DNA from: Paenibacillus pinisoli
Lineage (GTDB): Bacteria > Bacillota > Bacilli > Paenibacillales > Paenibacillaceae
Direction of reading: 5' to 3'
DNA length: 64,000 bases
Assembly: GCF_003605435.1 (NCBI RefSeq)
Contig: NZ_QXQB01000001.1
Location: 248,001-312,000 of the forward strand
The notes under the pieces were generated by a model. The model worked only from the letters and a program-made list of their open reading frames with translations, ran no database searches and was not told where the DNA came from. This document shows, one piece after another, positions 15,311 through 24,449 of this stretch. Numbering within the stretch: position 1 is the stretch's first letter; each line of letters starts with the position of its first letter. The position numbers and the translations under genes are program-made.

Positions 15311-17815
15311 CTATGATGTGGACGGCCTGGGCTTCGCCCGGTTCGTCGCTATGGCCTCGTATGGATTATCCGGCCAATAATGTTTGGGGTATCGTCCCTT
15401 TAGATCCTTCTTCACTTCGAAATACGCCTGCTCCCAGAAGCTGGCCAGGTCCTTGGTCACTTGCACAGGACGCTGGGACGGCGACAGCAGATGCAGCGTA
15501 ACAGGCAGCCTGCCGTTCACTAGTCTCGGCGTCTCCCTCCATCCGAACAGCTCCTGCAGCCTTACAGCAAGCACAGGAGAGCTCGGGTCGCTATAATCCA
15601 GTGGAATTCGTGAGCCGCTGGGCACTGTAATATGGGTCGGAACCTGCTCATCCAGCTCCCTGGCCTGATTCCAGGTCAACAGGTCTCCTATTAGCTGAGC
15701 CATCGGCAGCTTATTCAGCTCAGAGAGGCTTCTCATGCCGTAGACATGCGGCTTCAGCCAATGCTCCAGCGTATCGAGCAAGGCCCCCTCCGACACATCG
15801 GGCCACAGCGGATCGCCGCTCAGGCTCATCAGCCGCATGCGTCCGAGCAGACTGAGCGCATTCTTGCTCATCGGCAGCGCGGAGAAGCCCTTCAGCCGGA
15901 TGCCTGCAAGTAGCGTGTCTGCGACAGCTTCCGGGTCCGCTCCTTCGAGGGGATTATCGCTAAGGACAATCGCTCCCAGCCTGACTCTCCGTCTCGCTCG
16001 TACGGACCCTGTTCCGGGATCCCACTCCACCGCTTCTTCCCTGACCAGATGCGCGGTCAAGCACGCTTCGATCTCTGCTTGGCTGATGTCCGCAGCAAGG
16101 CGGATTCGCCCCTCTGCACCGGCGTCATCCAGCTCGCAGACGACAAGATAGGGCGACCGAGACAGCGGCTGAAGCTCCGGCAGGACCGCCCCTCTGCCGC
16201 TTGCCATCACATACCGTCCGTCCGCCCTGCGTTGGGCGATGCGATCCGGATAGGCATATGCCAGCAGAGAGCCGTCCGACCAAGCAGCTAACCCCTTGTG
16301 CCGTTGAGCTGGAGCCCCGGCTTCTCTCTGCCGCTCCCTCACTCTGCGTTGCCACTGCCCGGCCTGCGCCCTGATCCGATGAGCCGCCGGCACGCTGCCG
16401 CCAGCACTGTGCAGCGCATCCGCACGCAGCGCGATATCCACATTGCGTTCCGCTCCGAGAATATCGCGCTCGCTCAGCAGCGCAGCCAGCACGCAAGCCC
16501 GATCCAGCGCCTCCGGCTGTGCTTCAGCGGCAAGCAGCATCGCGCCAAGGCGGGGATGCATGCCAAGCTTGGCAATTCGCAGGCCCTCCGCTGTCGGCTT
16601 GCCCAACCGATCCAGCGAATTCAAGCTATGAAGCAGCGCAGCAGCGCCTTCATACGCAGCTTCAGGCGGCGGAGTCAGCCACTGCAGCTCCGAGGGATCA
16701 GGCGTCCCCCATACCGCCAGCTCCAGCACCAGCGCCGACAGGTCCGCATCCAGCATCTCCGGCCTGGTATGCTGCGGCAGATGCGGGTGCTCTTGCTCCG
16801 TCCACAAGCGGTAACAATGACCGGGCGCCACGCGGCCAGCGCGCCCTCTGCGCTGGTCCGCGGAATCCCGTGATACCGGTACAGTCTCCAGGCGGCTTAG
16901 CCCTGTGCGGGGCGAGAAGCGCGGCACTCTCGACAAGCCGCTATCCACGACAATTTTGATGCCCTCTACGGTAAGGCTGGATTCTGCGATTGACGTCGCA
17001 AGCACAATTTTACGTTCATTCGGTGCGCAAGGCGCAATCGCCGCTGCCTGTTCCTCCAGCGACAGGCTGCCATGCAGCTCGGCAAGACGGACGCCGGACG
17101 GCAGCCCTTGCCCCCGAAGCCAGCTCGCGGCTTTGCGAATTTCAGCCGCGCCGGGCAGGAATACCAGCGCATCCCCCTCCGTTTCCCTCAGCGCCTGAAG
17201 GACCGTCTGGCCCGCAGCCTGCTCCAGCGGCGCAGTTGATCGCGCAGACGCATAGCGCGTCGTGACGGGGTAGCTCCTGCCCTTGCTGTGGATCACAGCG
17301 GCATCTCCCAGAAGCACGGCTACAGGCTCGGCCTCCAGTGTCGCCGACATGACGAGCAGCCTGAGCTCTTCGCGAAGCAGCGATTGCGCTTGCAGGCATA
17401 AGGCCAGCCCCAGATCGCCGTGCAGATGGCGCTCATGGAATTCGTCGAACAGCACCGCGCCGACTTCATCGAGCGACGGATCATCCTGCAGCATTCGTGT
17501 CAGAACGCCTTCCGTAACCACTTCAATTCTCGTACGCGGACCGACCTTGGAATCCAGACGAACACGGTAGCCGACCGTCTCGCCAACCTTCTCTCCCAGC
17601 AGCTGTGCCATATACTGAGCAGCCGAACGGGCGGCAAGCCGCCGCGGCTCCAGCATTACAATCTTTTTGCCGCCCAGCCAGGGCTGATCCAGCAATGCAA
17701 GCGGCACTCTTGTCGTTTTGCCGGCACCGGGCTCGGCCACAAGCACAGCCCCGCTCCGCTCTTGCAGCGCCAGCAGCAATTCAGGCAGCACCTCATCGAT
17801 GGGCAAACGTGTCAT
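15311..17815 (-). CDS. hrpB: ATP-dependent helicase HrpB
   Basis: An 834-residue DEAH-box helicase. Visible motifs are Walker A AEPGAGKTTRVPLAL (residues 28-42), motif Ia EPRRLAARSAA, a DEFH box in LFDEFHERHLHGDLGLAL, SAT in VMSATLE, motif V IVLATSIAESSLTVEG and motif VI QRRGRAGRVAPGHCYRL. An HA2 domain and the HrpB-specific C-terminal domain (KDLKGRYPKHYWPDNPYEA) follow. The start follows GGAGGAG. HrpB is widespread, but its cellular role is not well defined; it is unrelated to type III secretion regulators of the same name. DUF1294 follows in the same unit. Confidence 0.93.
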   Translation of the reverse strand: MTRLPIDEVLPELLLALQERSGAVLVAEPGAGKTTRVPLALLDQPWLGGKKIVMLEPRRLAARSAAQYMAQLLGEKVGETVGYRVRLDSKVGPRTRIEVVTEGVLTRMLQDDPSLDEVGAVLFDEFHERHLHGDLGLALCLQAQSLLREELRLLVMSATLEAEPVAVLLGDAAVIHSKGRSYPVTTRYASARSTAPLEQAAGQTVLQALRETEGDALVFLPGAAEIRKAASWLRGQGLPSGVRLAELHGSLSLEEQAAAIAPCAPNERKIVLATSIAESSLTVEGIKIVVDSGLSRVPRFSPRTGLSRLETVPVSRDSADQRRGRAGRVAPGHCYRLWTEQEHPHLPQHTRPEMLDADLSALVLELAVWGTPDPSELQWLTPPPEAAYEGAAALLHSLNSLDRLGKPTAEGLRIAKLGMHPRLGAMLLAAEAQPEALDRACVLAALLSERDILGAERNVDIALRADALHSAGGSVPAAHRIRAQAGQWQRRVRERQREAGAPAQRHKGLAAWSDGSLLAYAYPDRIAQRRADGRYVMASGRGAVLPELQPLSRSPYLVVCELDDAGAEGRIRLAADISQAEIEACLTAHLVREEAVEWDPGTGSVRARRRVRLGAIVLSDNPLEGADPEAVADTLLAGIRLKGFSALPMSKNALSLLGRMRLMSLSGDPLWPDVSEGALLDTLEHWLKPHVYGMRSLSELNKLPMAQLIGDLLTWNQARELDEQVPTHITVPSGSRIPLDYSDPSSPVLAVRLQELFGWRETPRLVNGRLPVTLHLLSPSQRPVQVTKDLASFWEQAYFEVKKDLKGRYPKHYWPDNPYEAIATNRAKPRPSTS

Positions 17816-17853
17816 TGTCCAGACTCCTCCAACCTTCCAGTTCCCTGATGAAC

Positions 17854-18696
17854 TTACTTTGTAATGCGCAGCATCTGCAGCACAGGGCGGTTATCCCCGG
17901 TAAGCTTCATCTCCTTGCTCAGCAATTGAGATGAGCCGTCCCCGTCCAGGAAGATGCCGTCCACCAGTCTTCCGTCGCCGAACGTGCCAAGAATCGCCGT
18001 CCTGAAGGCTTCAAGCGTGCTAAGCGACTCGCTCACAATCAAATACAGCATGCCGTTCTCATCGTATACGGCAGCAGAGCGCAGACGCTGCTCATCAGGG
18101 AACGGCGCATTCTCCGCGACTGTCCTGCTGATCCAGCCCGCTTCATCGCCCAGGCTCATGCTGATGCCGCCTTGGGCCCAGAACCTTGTATGATCCTTGA
18201 CCTTCACTTCGGAAGCCGTCGATACGACCTGAACGGAGAGCGAATCCGAGGCGCCGTCCCAGACGAGCGTCCCTCTCGCGTATTTCATATTTTCCCCACC
18301 GCTTCCGTATGCGCCGGCTGCTCCATTCACTGGGCGGCCATTCACAATGCCCATGCTGATCAGCGTTTCCCCATAAAAAAATCCGCCATTGATGCCGACC
18401 TTGTCCGTCAGCGCCACGTTCTGGCGTACCACATCTAGCGTGACGAAAGCTGGCTTCGTCACGAGCGCATGGAGCTTCATACCGTTCGCGGCTTCGGCGT
18501 ATTCATAACGGTATTGGGTAATCGCTTCCAGCGGCGCATCGACTCCCGGCGATCTATTGCTCAAGGAGTTGTACAAGACTACGAATAAAATACCGGCAAC
18601 CAGCAGAATGCCCCCGATGATTCCGATTACCAATGTAATTTGCCTTCTGCTCAGCCGTTCAGCCTGTCCCTGACCCGTGCCGGAATTTGTACTCAT
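17854..18696 (-). CDS. Phosphodiester glycosidase (NAGPA-domain) membrane-anchored protein
   Basis: A 280-residue protein with an N-terminal cytoplasmic tail, one membrane anchor (LVIGIIGGILLVAGILFVVL) and an extracytoplasmic NAGPA/DUF2233 domain. Family signatures are VGINGGFFYGETLIS and GIFLDGDGSSQLL, with the DGDGSS acid motif near the C-terminus. Proteins with this domain cleave sugar phosphodiesters; in Gram-positives they may act on wall polymers. The start is taken at 18696 (MSTNSG...) with an AGAGG-like site upstream; an ATG at 18717 is less well supported. It is close to hrpB (38 bp) but probably has its own promoter. Confidence 0.85.
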   Translation of the reverse strand: MSTNSGTGQGQAERLSRRQITLVIGIIGGILLVAGILFVVLYNSLSNRSPGVDAPLEAITQYRYEYAEAANGMKLHALVTKPAFVTLDVVRQNVALTDKVGINGGFFYGETLISMGIVNGRPVNGAAGAYGSGGENMKYARGTLVWDGASDSLSVQVVSTASEVKVKDHTRFWAQGGISMSLGDEAGWISRTVAENAPFPDEQRLRSAAVYDENGMLYLIVSESLSTLEAFRTAILGTFGDGRLVDGIFLDGDGSSQLLSKEMKLTGDNRPVLQMLRITK

Positions 18697-18794
18697 GCCC
18701 TGACATCCTCTCCTCATTGTCCGAATCTATTAAGCATTATATTTTACCGTTTTCAGGGGCGGTTTGTCTACTTTACAGCGCTTTTTCTCCCGAT

Positions 18795-18834
18795 AAAACA
18801 AGCATCGCCGCCCATCAAGGGAGCAGCGATGCTT
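18795..18834 (-). terminator. Terminator after the stalk-domain gene
   Basis: A 9-bp stem (AAGCATCGC with GCGATGCTT) is followed by TGTTTTAT on the minus strand, directly after the stop of the stalk-domain gene. Confidence 0.7.
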
Positions 18835-18842
18835 GCATGCGC

Positions 18843-20621
18843 TTATTGTGCCCGATCGTCAAGCGGATAGAAGATCAGGTTGATCGGGAATGCCGATCCG
18901 GCAGGAGGACTGAATTCGATGTCCAGACTCTCTTCCTTGCCCGTTGTTTTATACAGAATGATCATGCCGTCGAATGCCGTAAGCACGCCGGATGCCGGCA
19001 CTTTGACCATCTCGCCGTTGATTTTGAACGGCCCTTTGAACGGTCCGCCCTTCGCGAGAATCATGATCGCCATCTTGCGCGGCTTGTCGGAATGAATCTT
19101 GTAGACCGTGCCGTAGTTGCCGTCCAGAAGCGCCTCCGTTCCGCGCTGCGGATCAAAGCCCCTCTGGAATGCATCCGTCTTGCCGTCGCCAATGACCAGC
19201 TTCATCGGCTTCTTGAAGCTGTTCGCCGAGAGATCGAGGCCCCAGTCGAAGCCGGCAATCTGGAACGTGCCGCGAATATGGCCGGTGAACGGCAGCTTCG
19301 GCATATTCATAATCGCATTCGACACTTTATCCGCTGCGGCGAACGTGAATTGCACCTCGCCGTCCGTCTCCACATCATACATCAGATTAACGCCCGAGCC
19401 AGGGTAGAAGTCGGGGAACTGCTTGTAGACGAAAGTGGCTCCCGCAGGAATGGTCATCGTCTCCTCCACCGTATCGTTCATCAAATAATCGACCATCGCC
19501 TCGCTGCCGATCAGATGGGCGTAGATGGAAGGATACACCTCGCCTTTGTTCGTCGTGCGAACCGTCACAGGCTTGTCGGACTTATTGGTAGCCATGATGG
19601 CAAAGCTCACTGTCTTATCCGTGCCGTTCAGATGGTCGGCGTACAATCTGCCCTTGCCATTAATGCTGTCCTGATACAGAATGCCAAGCTCACGGAACGT
19701 CTCCGGGCTGTCGCTCATAAGCAGCGTACGAGATTTGTCCTCGGTCACTTTTTTCGGTACATCCGGCAGATTAAAGTAATGGTTGTAGAGCGTGCTCCAG
19801 CTGGTAGTAATGTAGCTGCCTGCCGGCTTGGTGTAGATCGGATATTCGGTTTCGCTCAGATACACCTCGTTCGTGACGACAATGTTCCGCGTGAACGGCT
19901 TGCTCTTATGCCCCACCTTGTCCGTGGCGACAAGCGTAACAGGATAGGTGCCGGCCTTGAAGAACACTTCCTCTTTGCCGGTCCAATCGAACTTCAGCCC
20001 CTCCGCATCGGGATCGTAGCTGAGATTAATATACTTGATAGGCTCTCCAATCCGGTATGTCTCCTTGCCCAGCGTAAACTTCGCGACTGGAGCGGAATTG
20101 TTCAGATCGGGGTTATAATTGCCTTGCGGCTTGTTCACATGAATAACATCTACACGGCGAAGCTCCTGATTGTATGTATAGGTAGCGCCCATATAATCCG
20201 ACAGCCAGGTCAGCTTGATCATCAGCCTGCCGTTAATCAGCATCGCCACATCGTCGAACGGGTAAGCCAGTCCGTTGACCCAAGCCTGCTTGTTCACGGT
20301 ATCCAGCAAAATCTCGTGCGTCGGCGTAACCATCAGCACCGTACGGGTTTTCTCCTGCCATTCCACCTTCATGCCGAAGGCGTCGCCGAGAAACTTGGCC
20401 GGCACGTAGGTTCTGCCCTTGCGCGCGACCGCCGGAGAATCCAGCGTCACCTGCTGTCCATTTAAGAATGCTTCCTTGTTGTCCAGGTAAAACACAACGT
20501 AAGTCGTGCCTGAAGTAATCGGCGTCTCTCCGGCAGACGCATGGCTGATCGGTGCGGTCATTAGCATGGCGGAGAGAATTAATGCAGCCGCTTTTGTTCG
20601 TTTGCTCCATCTTGGTAGCAT
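18843..20621 (-). CDS. Secreted copper-amine-oxidase-N (stalk) domain protein
   Basis: A 592-residue exported protein. The signal peptide runs through AAALILSAMLMTAPISHASA. Residues about 40-165 form a copper amine oxidase N-terminal stalk domain (VARKGRTYVPAKFLGDAFGMKVEW, then a second half with INGRLMIKLTWLSDYMGA). Residues about 175-255 look PKD-like (VAKFTLGKETYRIGEPI... DWTGKEEVFFKAGTYPVTL). The remaining 330 residues are beta-rich and unassigned. No catalytic copper oxidase domain is present; in Paenibacillus these stalk domains are common on cell-surface proteins. GAGGAG lies 10 nt before the ATG. It has a long leader with possible structure (20622-20878). Confidence 0.85.
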   Translation of the reverse strand: MLPRWSKRTKAAALILSAMLMTAPISHASAGETPITSGTTYVVFYLDNKEAFLNGQQVTLDSPAVARKGRTYVPAKFLGDAFGMKVEWQEKTRTVLMVTPTHEILLDTVNKQAWVNGLAYPFDDVAMLINGRLMIKLTWLSDYMGATYTYNQELRRVDVIHVNKPQGNYNPDLNNSAPVAKFTLGKETYRIGEPIKYINLSYDPDAEGLKFDWTGKEEVFFKAGTYPVTLVATDKVGHKSKPFTRNIVVTNEVYLSETEYPIYTKPAGSYITTSWSTLYNHYFNLPDVPKKVTEDKSRTLLMSDSPETFRELGILYQDSINGKGRLYADHLNGTDKTVSFAIMATNKSDKPVTVRTTNKGEVYPSIYAHLIGSEAMVDYLMNDTVEETMTIPAGATFVYKQFPDFYPGSGVNLMYDVETDGEVQFTFAAADKVSNAIMNMPKLPFTGHIRGTFQIAGFDWGLDLSANSFKKPMKLVIGDGKTDAFQRGFDPQRGTEALLDGNYGTVYKIHSDKPRKMAIMILAKGGPFKGPFKINGEMVKVPASGVLTAFDGMIILYKTTGKEESLDIEFSPPAGSAFPINLIFYPLDDRAQ

Positions 20622-20878
20622 TCAGTCACAACTCCTCAATCTATTAAAATAGGATAGCTTGGGGAGTCCCTAACAGGCCCAAGCCCATACCTATAGACGC
20701 TCAACAATTGGAAAAGTTGCAACATCCTTGCCTGTGCATTGCCGATAAAGGTGACAGTTGACGCATAAGGGCCGCTTCGTTCAAAACGAAGTCCAGCTTC
20801 CGCCGGCATTGCTTCTCTTTCAATCTTCCAATTGCTTAAATTCATTTATCCAATCAGCCTTGCCTGATTTACGCCGAC
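20622..20878 (-). other. Intergenic leader of the stalk-domain gene, possibly structured
   Basis: No convincing gene is here; a 69-codon minus-strand frame (20636-20845) lacks a ribosome site. Several hairpins are visible: GCTTGGG/CCCAAGC (20657-20684), CTTCGTT/AACGAAG (20775-20791) and AATCAG/CTGATT (20852-20869). The last may help end the cobalamin operon's upstream region or the leader. I compared it with the c-di-GMP riboswitch consensus and found no clear match. Confidence 0.35.
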
Positions 20879-21592
20879 TTAGACCTCATGCTGAGTCGCC
20901 CCGGCCTCCAGCACCGTCTCATAGACCGCCTCGCCGATGGCGCAGCCGATTGTCGTAGCCGCTCCGGCGTAGGCATGAAGCGCCGCTCCCCACTGCGCGG
21001 ATTGGCTTACGCCGATCGCAACGGCATCCGTTGTCGTCCCGGTGGCAAGCTGTCCGTTAGCGATTTCCCGAATATCCAGCTGCTGCAGCGCAGCCGACTT
21101 CGCCTCCGTAGCTGTAATGACCGCATTCACCATAGCGGATTCCGTCATTCTGGCGTCAAGCAGCAGAATCGTATTAATCGTCCCCGGCGCATAGGCGGAA
21201 TAGGCCTCCCGCTTCACCCCTGCCCTTGCTGCATTGCGTGTCCCTGCGGTCGTGATGCACAGCAGGCGAAAGCGGTCCCCTTCCAGCTCCATCACCGAAG
21301 CATGCGTCAGCTTAGCCGCCGTCAGGAAGCCAACTGTAGATTCCGGGGTGAAGCCCCACTCCCCGAATCTGCGACGAAGGTCAGAGACGGGATCGTCACA
21401 GCGGTAATCCAGCGGGACCTTCCAATTGACAAAGCCGTCCGCCCGGGAAAAGCCGCCTGGCCAGATCGCGCTGCTAAGCGTATGGCAGACATGCGGAAGG
21501 CGGACTTCAATCCTGTCTTCCTTCAGCTCAGCATATACGCCCTTCCAGTGTCGGGCGACATACCTGCTGCCATTACGAAAGGGCTGCGCCAT
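20879..21592 (-). CDS. cbiZ: Adenosylcobinamide amidohydrolase (CbiZ)
   Basis: A CbiZ-family enzyme that removes the aminopropanol side chain of adenosyl-cobinamide to give adenosyl-cobyric acid, which lets the cell remodel scavenged corrinoids. The protein is about 237 residues with conserved segments VNWKVPLDYRCDDP, TAAKLTHASVMELEGD, INTILLLDARMTESAMVNAV and GTTTDAVAIGVS. The start at 21592 is chosen because AAGGAGG lies 10 nt upstream; longer in-frame starts run back into cobQ. It overlaps the end of cobQ by 20 bp and is the last gene of the cobalamin operon, so it should be under riboswitch control. Confidence 0.88.
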   Translation of the reverse strand: MAQPFRNGSRYVARHWKGVYAELKEDRIEVRLPHVCHTLSSAIWPGGFSRADGFVNWKVPLDYRCDDPVSDLRRRFGEWGFTPESTVGFLTAAKLTHASVMELEGDRFRLLCITTAGTRNAARAGVKREAYSAYAPGTINTILLLDARMTESAMVNAVITATEAKSAALQQLDIREIANGQLATGTTTDAVAIGVSQSAQWGAALHAYAGAATTIGCAIGEAVYETVLEAGATQHEV

Positions 21593-23237
21593 CAGGCTTT
21601 TCCTCCTTAACTCCAGCAATCGCATAAATGCGGGGCATGTCCAAGTAAGCCCTGGCCGCATCCGCCAGCCGGTCGAAAGCCGCCTCGCGCCTCTCCCGGA
21701 ACCGGACGCCTTCAGCGAGCGGCTCCCAGCCTCTGTCCGCCCTTGCTTCATTCAGCCACGCTCTGCGGAAGCTGTCATTGTGCAGAATGCCGTGCAGGAA
21801 TGTGCCCCACACTTTGCCGTCCTGTGTGCATACCCCTTCTTGCCGATACGGCAATTCATTACGGACGGCTTTATCTAGCTGCATGTCCCTAATGAGGAAC
21901 GGCTGCCGCAGCTCCGGGCTGTTCGGAATCATTTGGCCCATATGAATCTCGTAACCGTCAATCAAGAAGCTGTCGCCACTGTCGCCAAGACGGGCCGTCC
22001 CCTCTGCCCGGACCGTTGTTTTAAAGGACTGAAATGCAATATCGAACGAGAACAGGCCAAGCCCCGGGCACTCCGGCTGATTCGCCTCCACGCCATGAGG
22101 GTCCAGCAGGCGCTCGCCCAGCATTTCGTAGCCCCCGCATATGGCGGCAACCCTGCCGCCGCTTCGGATATGATCCAACACTAGCTCAGCAAGCCCTTGC
22201 TCCCGCAGCCAGATCAGATCGGCTATCGTGTTTTTGCTTCCGGGCAGCAGTACAAGATCCGGCGTTCCCCACTCCATCGCCTGCTCCACGAACCGCACAT
22301 GGACATCCGGCTCCGACAATAGCGGATCGGCATCGGTGAAATTGGAGATGCGGGGAAGCTTGATCACCGCGATATCCAGCCTGTCAACATCGTCTGCGAA
22401 TGGAGTTGCGGCTGAGCGGCGCGATGCCGCAGCCATGGACGCGCTCAAGGATAGAGAATCCTCGTCCTCAAGCTCCAATCCGGGCAGATACGGCAGCACG
22501 CCCAGCACCGGCTTGCCCGTCCGCTCCTCCAGCCAATCAAGACCCGGCTGCAGCAGCGCGACGTCTCCGCGGAATTTGTTAATGACAAATCCGCATACGC
22601 GATCGCGCTCATGTGGCTCCAGCAGTTCAAGCGTGCCGACTATCGAAGCGAAGACGCCGCCCCGGTCGATATCCGCAACCAGTACGACAGGCGCATCAGC
22701 CCACGCCGCCATATTCATATTGACGATATCCCGGTCCTTCAGATTAATTTCCGCGGGACTGCCCGCACCCTCCAGCACTACGATATCGTAAGACTCCTGC
22801 AGCGTGCGGAGCGATTCCCGTACAATTCCCCCTGCAATAGGCAAATAGCGCTCGCGATATTCACGGGCCTCATAATCTCCCAGCGGCTTGCCGTGTACGA
22901 CAACCTGCGACGACATCTCGCCCGACGGCTTCAGCAGAATGGGGTTCATATCCGTCGTTGCTATAATGCCGCAAGCATCGGCCTGCATGCCTTGCGCCCT
23001 GCCGATCTCTTTGCCGTCCCATGTCACATAAGAGTTCAGAGACATATTTTGCGATTTGAACGGGGCTGTCCGATAGCCGTCTTGGGTGAAAATCCGGCAT
23101 AAGGCGGCTGTTATCAAGCTTTTGCCGACATCGGATGCCGTTCCTTGTATCATTATCGTTCTGCCTGGCCGTTTTTTGGGGGCTGCAGCATTTTCATGCT
23201 TTTTCTCATGTTCTGGCATCACATCATTTCGCGTCAT
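21573..23237 (-). CDS. cobQ: Cobyric acid synthase (CobQ/CbiP)
   Basis: A 554-residue glutamine-dependent amidotransferase that amidates the b, d, e and g side chains of adenosylcobyrinic acid a,c-diamide. The N-terminal P-loop domain has IMIQGTASDVGKSLITAALC, KSQNMSLNSYVTWDGKEIGR and the LEGAGSPAEINL segment. The C-terminal glutaminase domain has the nucleophile in VAAICGGYEMLG and catalytic histidine region GTFLHGILHND. Its start overlaps the cobD stop (ATGA). The N-terminal 25 residues are a charged extension. CobQ belongs to the late de novo pathway, so a full pathway or uptake of early intermediates is implied elsewhere. Confidence 0.95.
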   Translation of the reverse strand: MTRNDVMPEHEKKHENAAAPKKRPGRTIMIQGTASDVGKSLITAALCRIFTQDGYRTAPFKSQNMSLNSYVTWDGKEIGRAQGMQADACGIIATTDMNPILLKPSGEMSSQVVVHGKPLGDYEAREYRERYLPIAGGIVRESLRTLQESYDIVVLEGAGSPAEINLKDRDIVNMNMAAWADAPVVLVADIDRGGVFASIVGTLELLEPHERDRVCGFVINKFRGDVALLQPGLDWLEERTGKPVLGVLPYLPGLELEDEDSLSLSASMAAASRRSAATPFADDVDRLDIAVIKLPRISNFTDADPLLSEPDVHVRFVEQAMEWGTPDLVLLPGSKNTIADLIWLREQGLAELVLDHIRSGGRVAAICGGYEMLGERLLDPHGVEANQPECPGLGLFSFDIAFQSFKTTVRAEGTARLGDSGDSFLIDGYEIHMGQMIPNSPELRQPFLIRDMQLDKAVRNELPYRQEGVCTQDGKVWGTFLHGILHNDSFRRAWLNEARADRGWEPLAEGVRFRERREAAFDRLADAARAYLDMPRIYAIAGVKEEKPDGAALS

Positions 23238-24334
23238 AAGCTGTCGCCCTCCCGCTCCGACATGCAGAATCTCAATGCTCTAACCAAGCGCTCGTTATGC
23301 TCGCGCAGCTTCACTGCAACACGAATAAACCTTTCGTTCAGTCCTGGAAAATGCGAGCCGTCACGAATGAGCACGCCATAAAGCCCCATCGCGTGTTGAA
23401 GCTCCGAGGAACTCATACAACAGGTTTCCGGCAACTGCAGCAGCAAGTAGTTCGTAGAGCCCGGATAGACGCGGAACCCCAGCGTCTCAAGCTTTTCTGA
23501 CAGCCAAGCTCTCTCCTCTTGCAGCCATTGCCGCGAATGCTGGACGAAAGCCTCATCGCCGAGCACCGCCTCGCCGATCGTCTGAGCCAGCGAATTGACG
23601 CTCCAAGGCACTTGCAGCCTTCGCAGCTCGGCAATCGATTCGGGATGTCCGATCATATAACCCAGCCGGATGCCAGGAATGGAATAAAACTTGGTCATCG
23701 AGCGAACGACATACATACGGCGATTCCTCGCCGCTTCTTGAACGAGGCTATATCGTTCTTCCTCCGGCACAAAGTCCATAAATGCTTCATCCGCCACAAC
23801 CGCAGCGCCGCTCTCCAGCAGCTCGTGCAATCTGGCAGGCTCAATGAGCGCGCCCGTAGGGTTATTAGGCGAACCCACCATATAGAGCCTCGCATCCGAG
23901 TGCGTCAGCGCTTCCTCTACCCAGCGCCTGTTCAATTGAAATTGTTCCGATTCAAGAAGCGGCACCTCGCACAATTCTGCACCGGCCTTACGTATCGCGT
24001 CGCCATACTCCGAGAAGCACGGAACGGCGACCGCAGCCCGGTCGGGACGAAGCGCTCTTACGACAAGGTCAATGACCTCTGCCGCTCCATTGCCGATTAA
24101 GATAGCCCCTTCTTCAATGCCATGCTTCTGAGATAGCATCGCACTAAGCCTTCTGGAGACGGGGTCCGGGTATCTGTCTATGGAGGCTGCATACTGCGCG
24201 AGCACCTCGCGAACCGCGTTCGGAGGGCCGAGCGGGTTCATATTGGAGCTGAAATCCAGGAACGAAGAAGAAGGCAGCCCGTAGCATTCCTCCGCCGTTC
24301 TCAGATCCCCTCCATGTCCATATCGTTCAAGCAT
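23234..24334 (-). CDS. cobD: L-threonine-O-3-phosphate decarboxylase (CobD)
   Basis: A PLP enzyme of aminotransferase fold that makes (R)-1-aminopropan-2-ol phosphate for the cobalamin side chain. Signatures are YGHGGDLRTAEECYG at the start, DFSSNMNPLGPP, SPNNPTGAL, ADEAFMDF and the PLP lysine in RSMTKFYSIPGIRLGY. The start is placed at 24334, where GGAGAGG lies just upstream; an ATG at 24373 would include that ribosome site in the coding region. It follows cobS after about 115 bp and overlaps cobQ. Not to be confused with the CobD of the aerobic pathway, which corresponds to CbiB. Confidence 0.92.
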   Translation of the reverse strand: MLERYGHGGDLRTAEECYGLPSSSFLDFSSNMNPLGPPNAVREVLAQYAASIDRYPDPVSRRLSAMLSQKHGIEEGAILIGNGAAEVIDLVVRALRPDRAAVAVPCFSEYGDAIRKAGAELCEVPLLESEQFQLNRRWVEEALTHSDARLYMVGSPNNPTGALIEPARLHELLESGAAVVADEAFMDFVPEEERYSLVQEAARNRRMYVVRSMTKFYSIPGIRLGYMIGHPESIAELRRLQVPWSVNSLAQTIGEAVLGDEAFVQHSRQWLQEERAWLSEKLETLGFRVYPGSTNYLLLQLPETCCMSSSELQHAMGLYGVLIRDGSHFPGLNERFIRVAVKLREHNERLVRALRFCMSEREGDSL

Positions 24335-24449
24335 AGCTTCCTCTCCTTCCGGTTGAATGGATGATCCGTCCATTCCACCCTATGTCGATGTCAATTGTCT
24401 AGTCTGAAGCTATCATGTTCATGTGCTGACGGTTGAGCGGTAAGCTGTA

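Noticed and set aside
18687-20465. A 592-codon plus-strand frame opposite the stalk-domain gene
   Set aside because: It is a mirror of the true gene in GC-rich codons, is Arg/His-rich, has no ribosome site or domain, and crosses the glycosidase gene start.
20657-20760. c-di-GMP-I riboswitch upstream of the stalk-domain gene
   Set aside because: Short matches such as ACAGGCAA occur on the minus strand, but the paired elements and tetraloop-receptor arrangement of the class could not be found.
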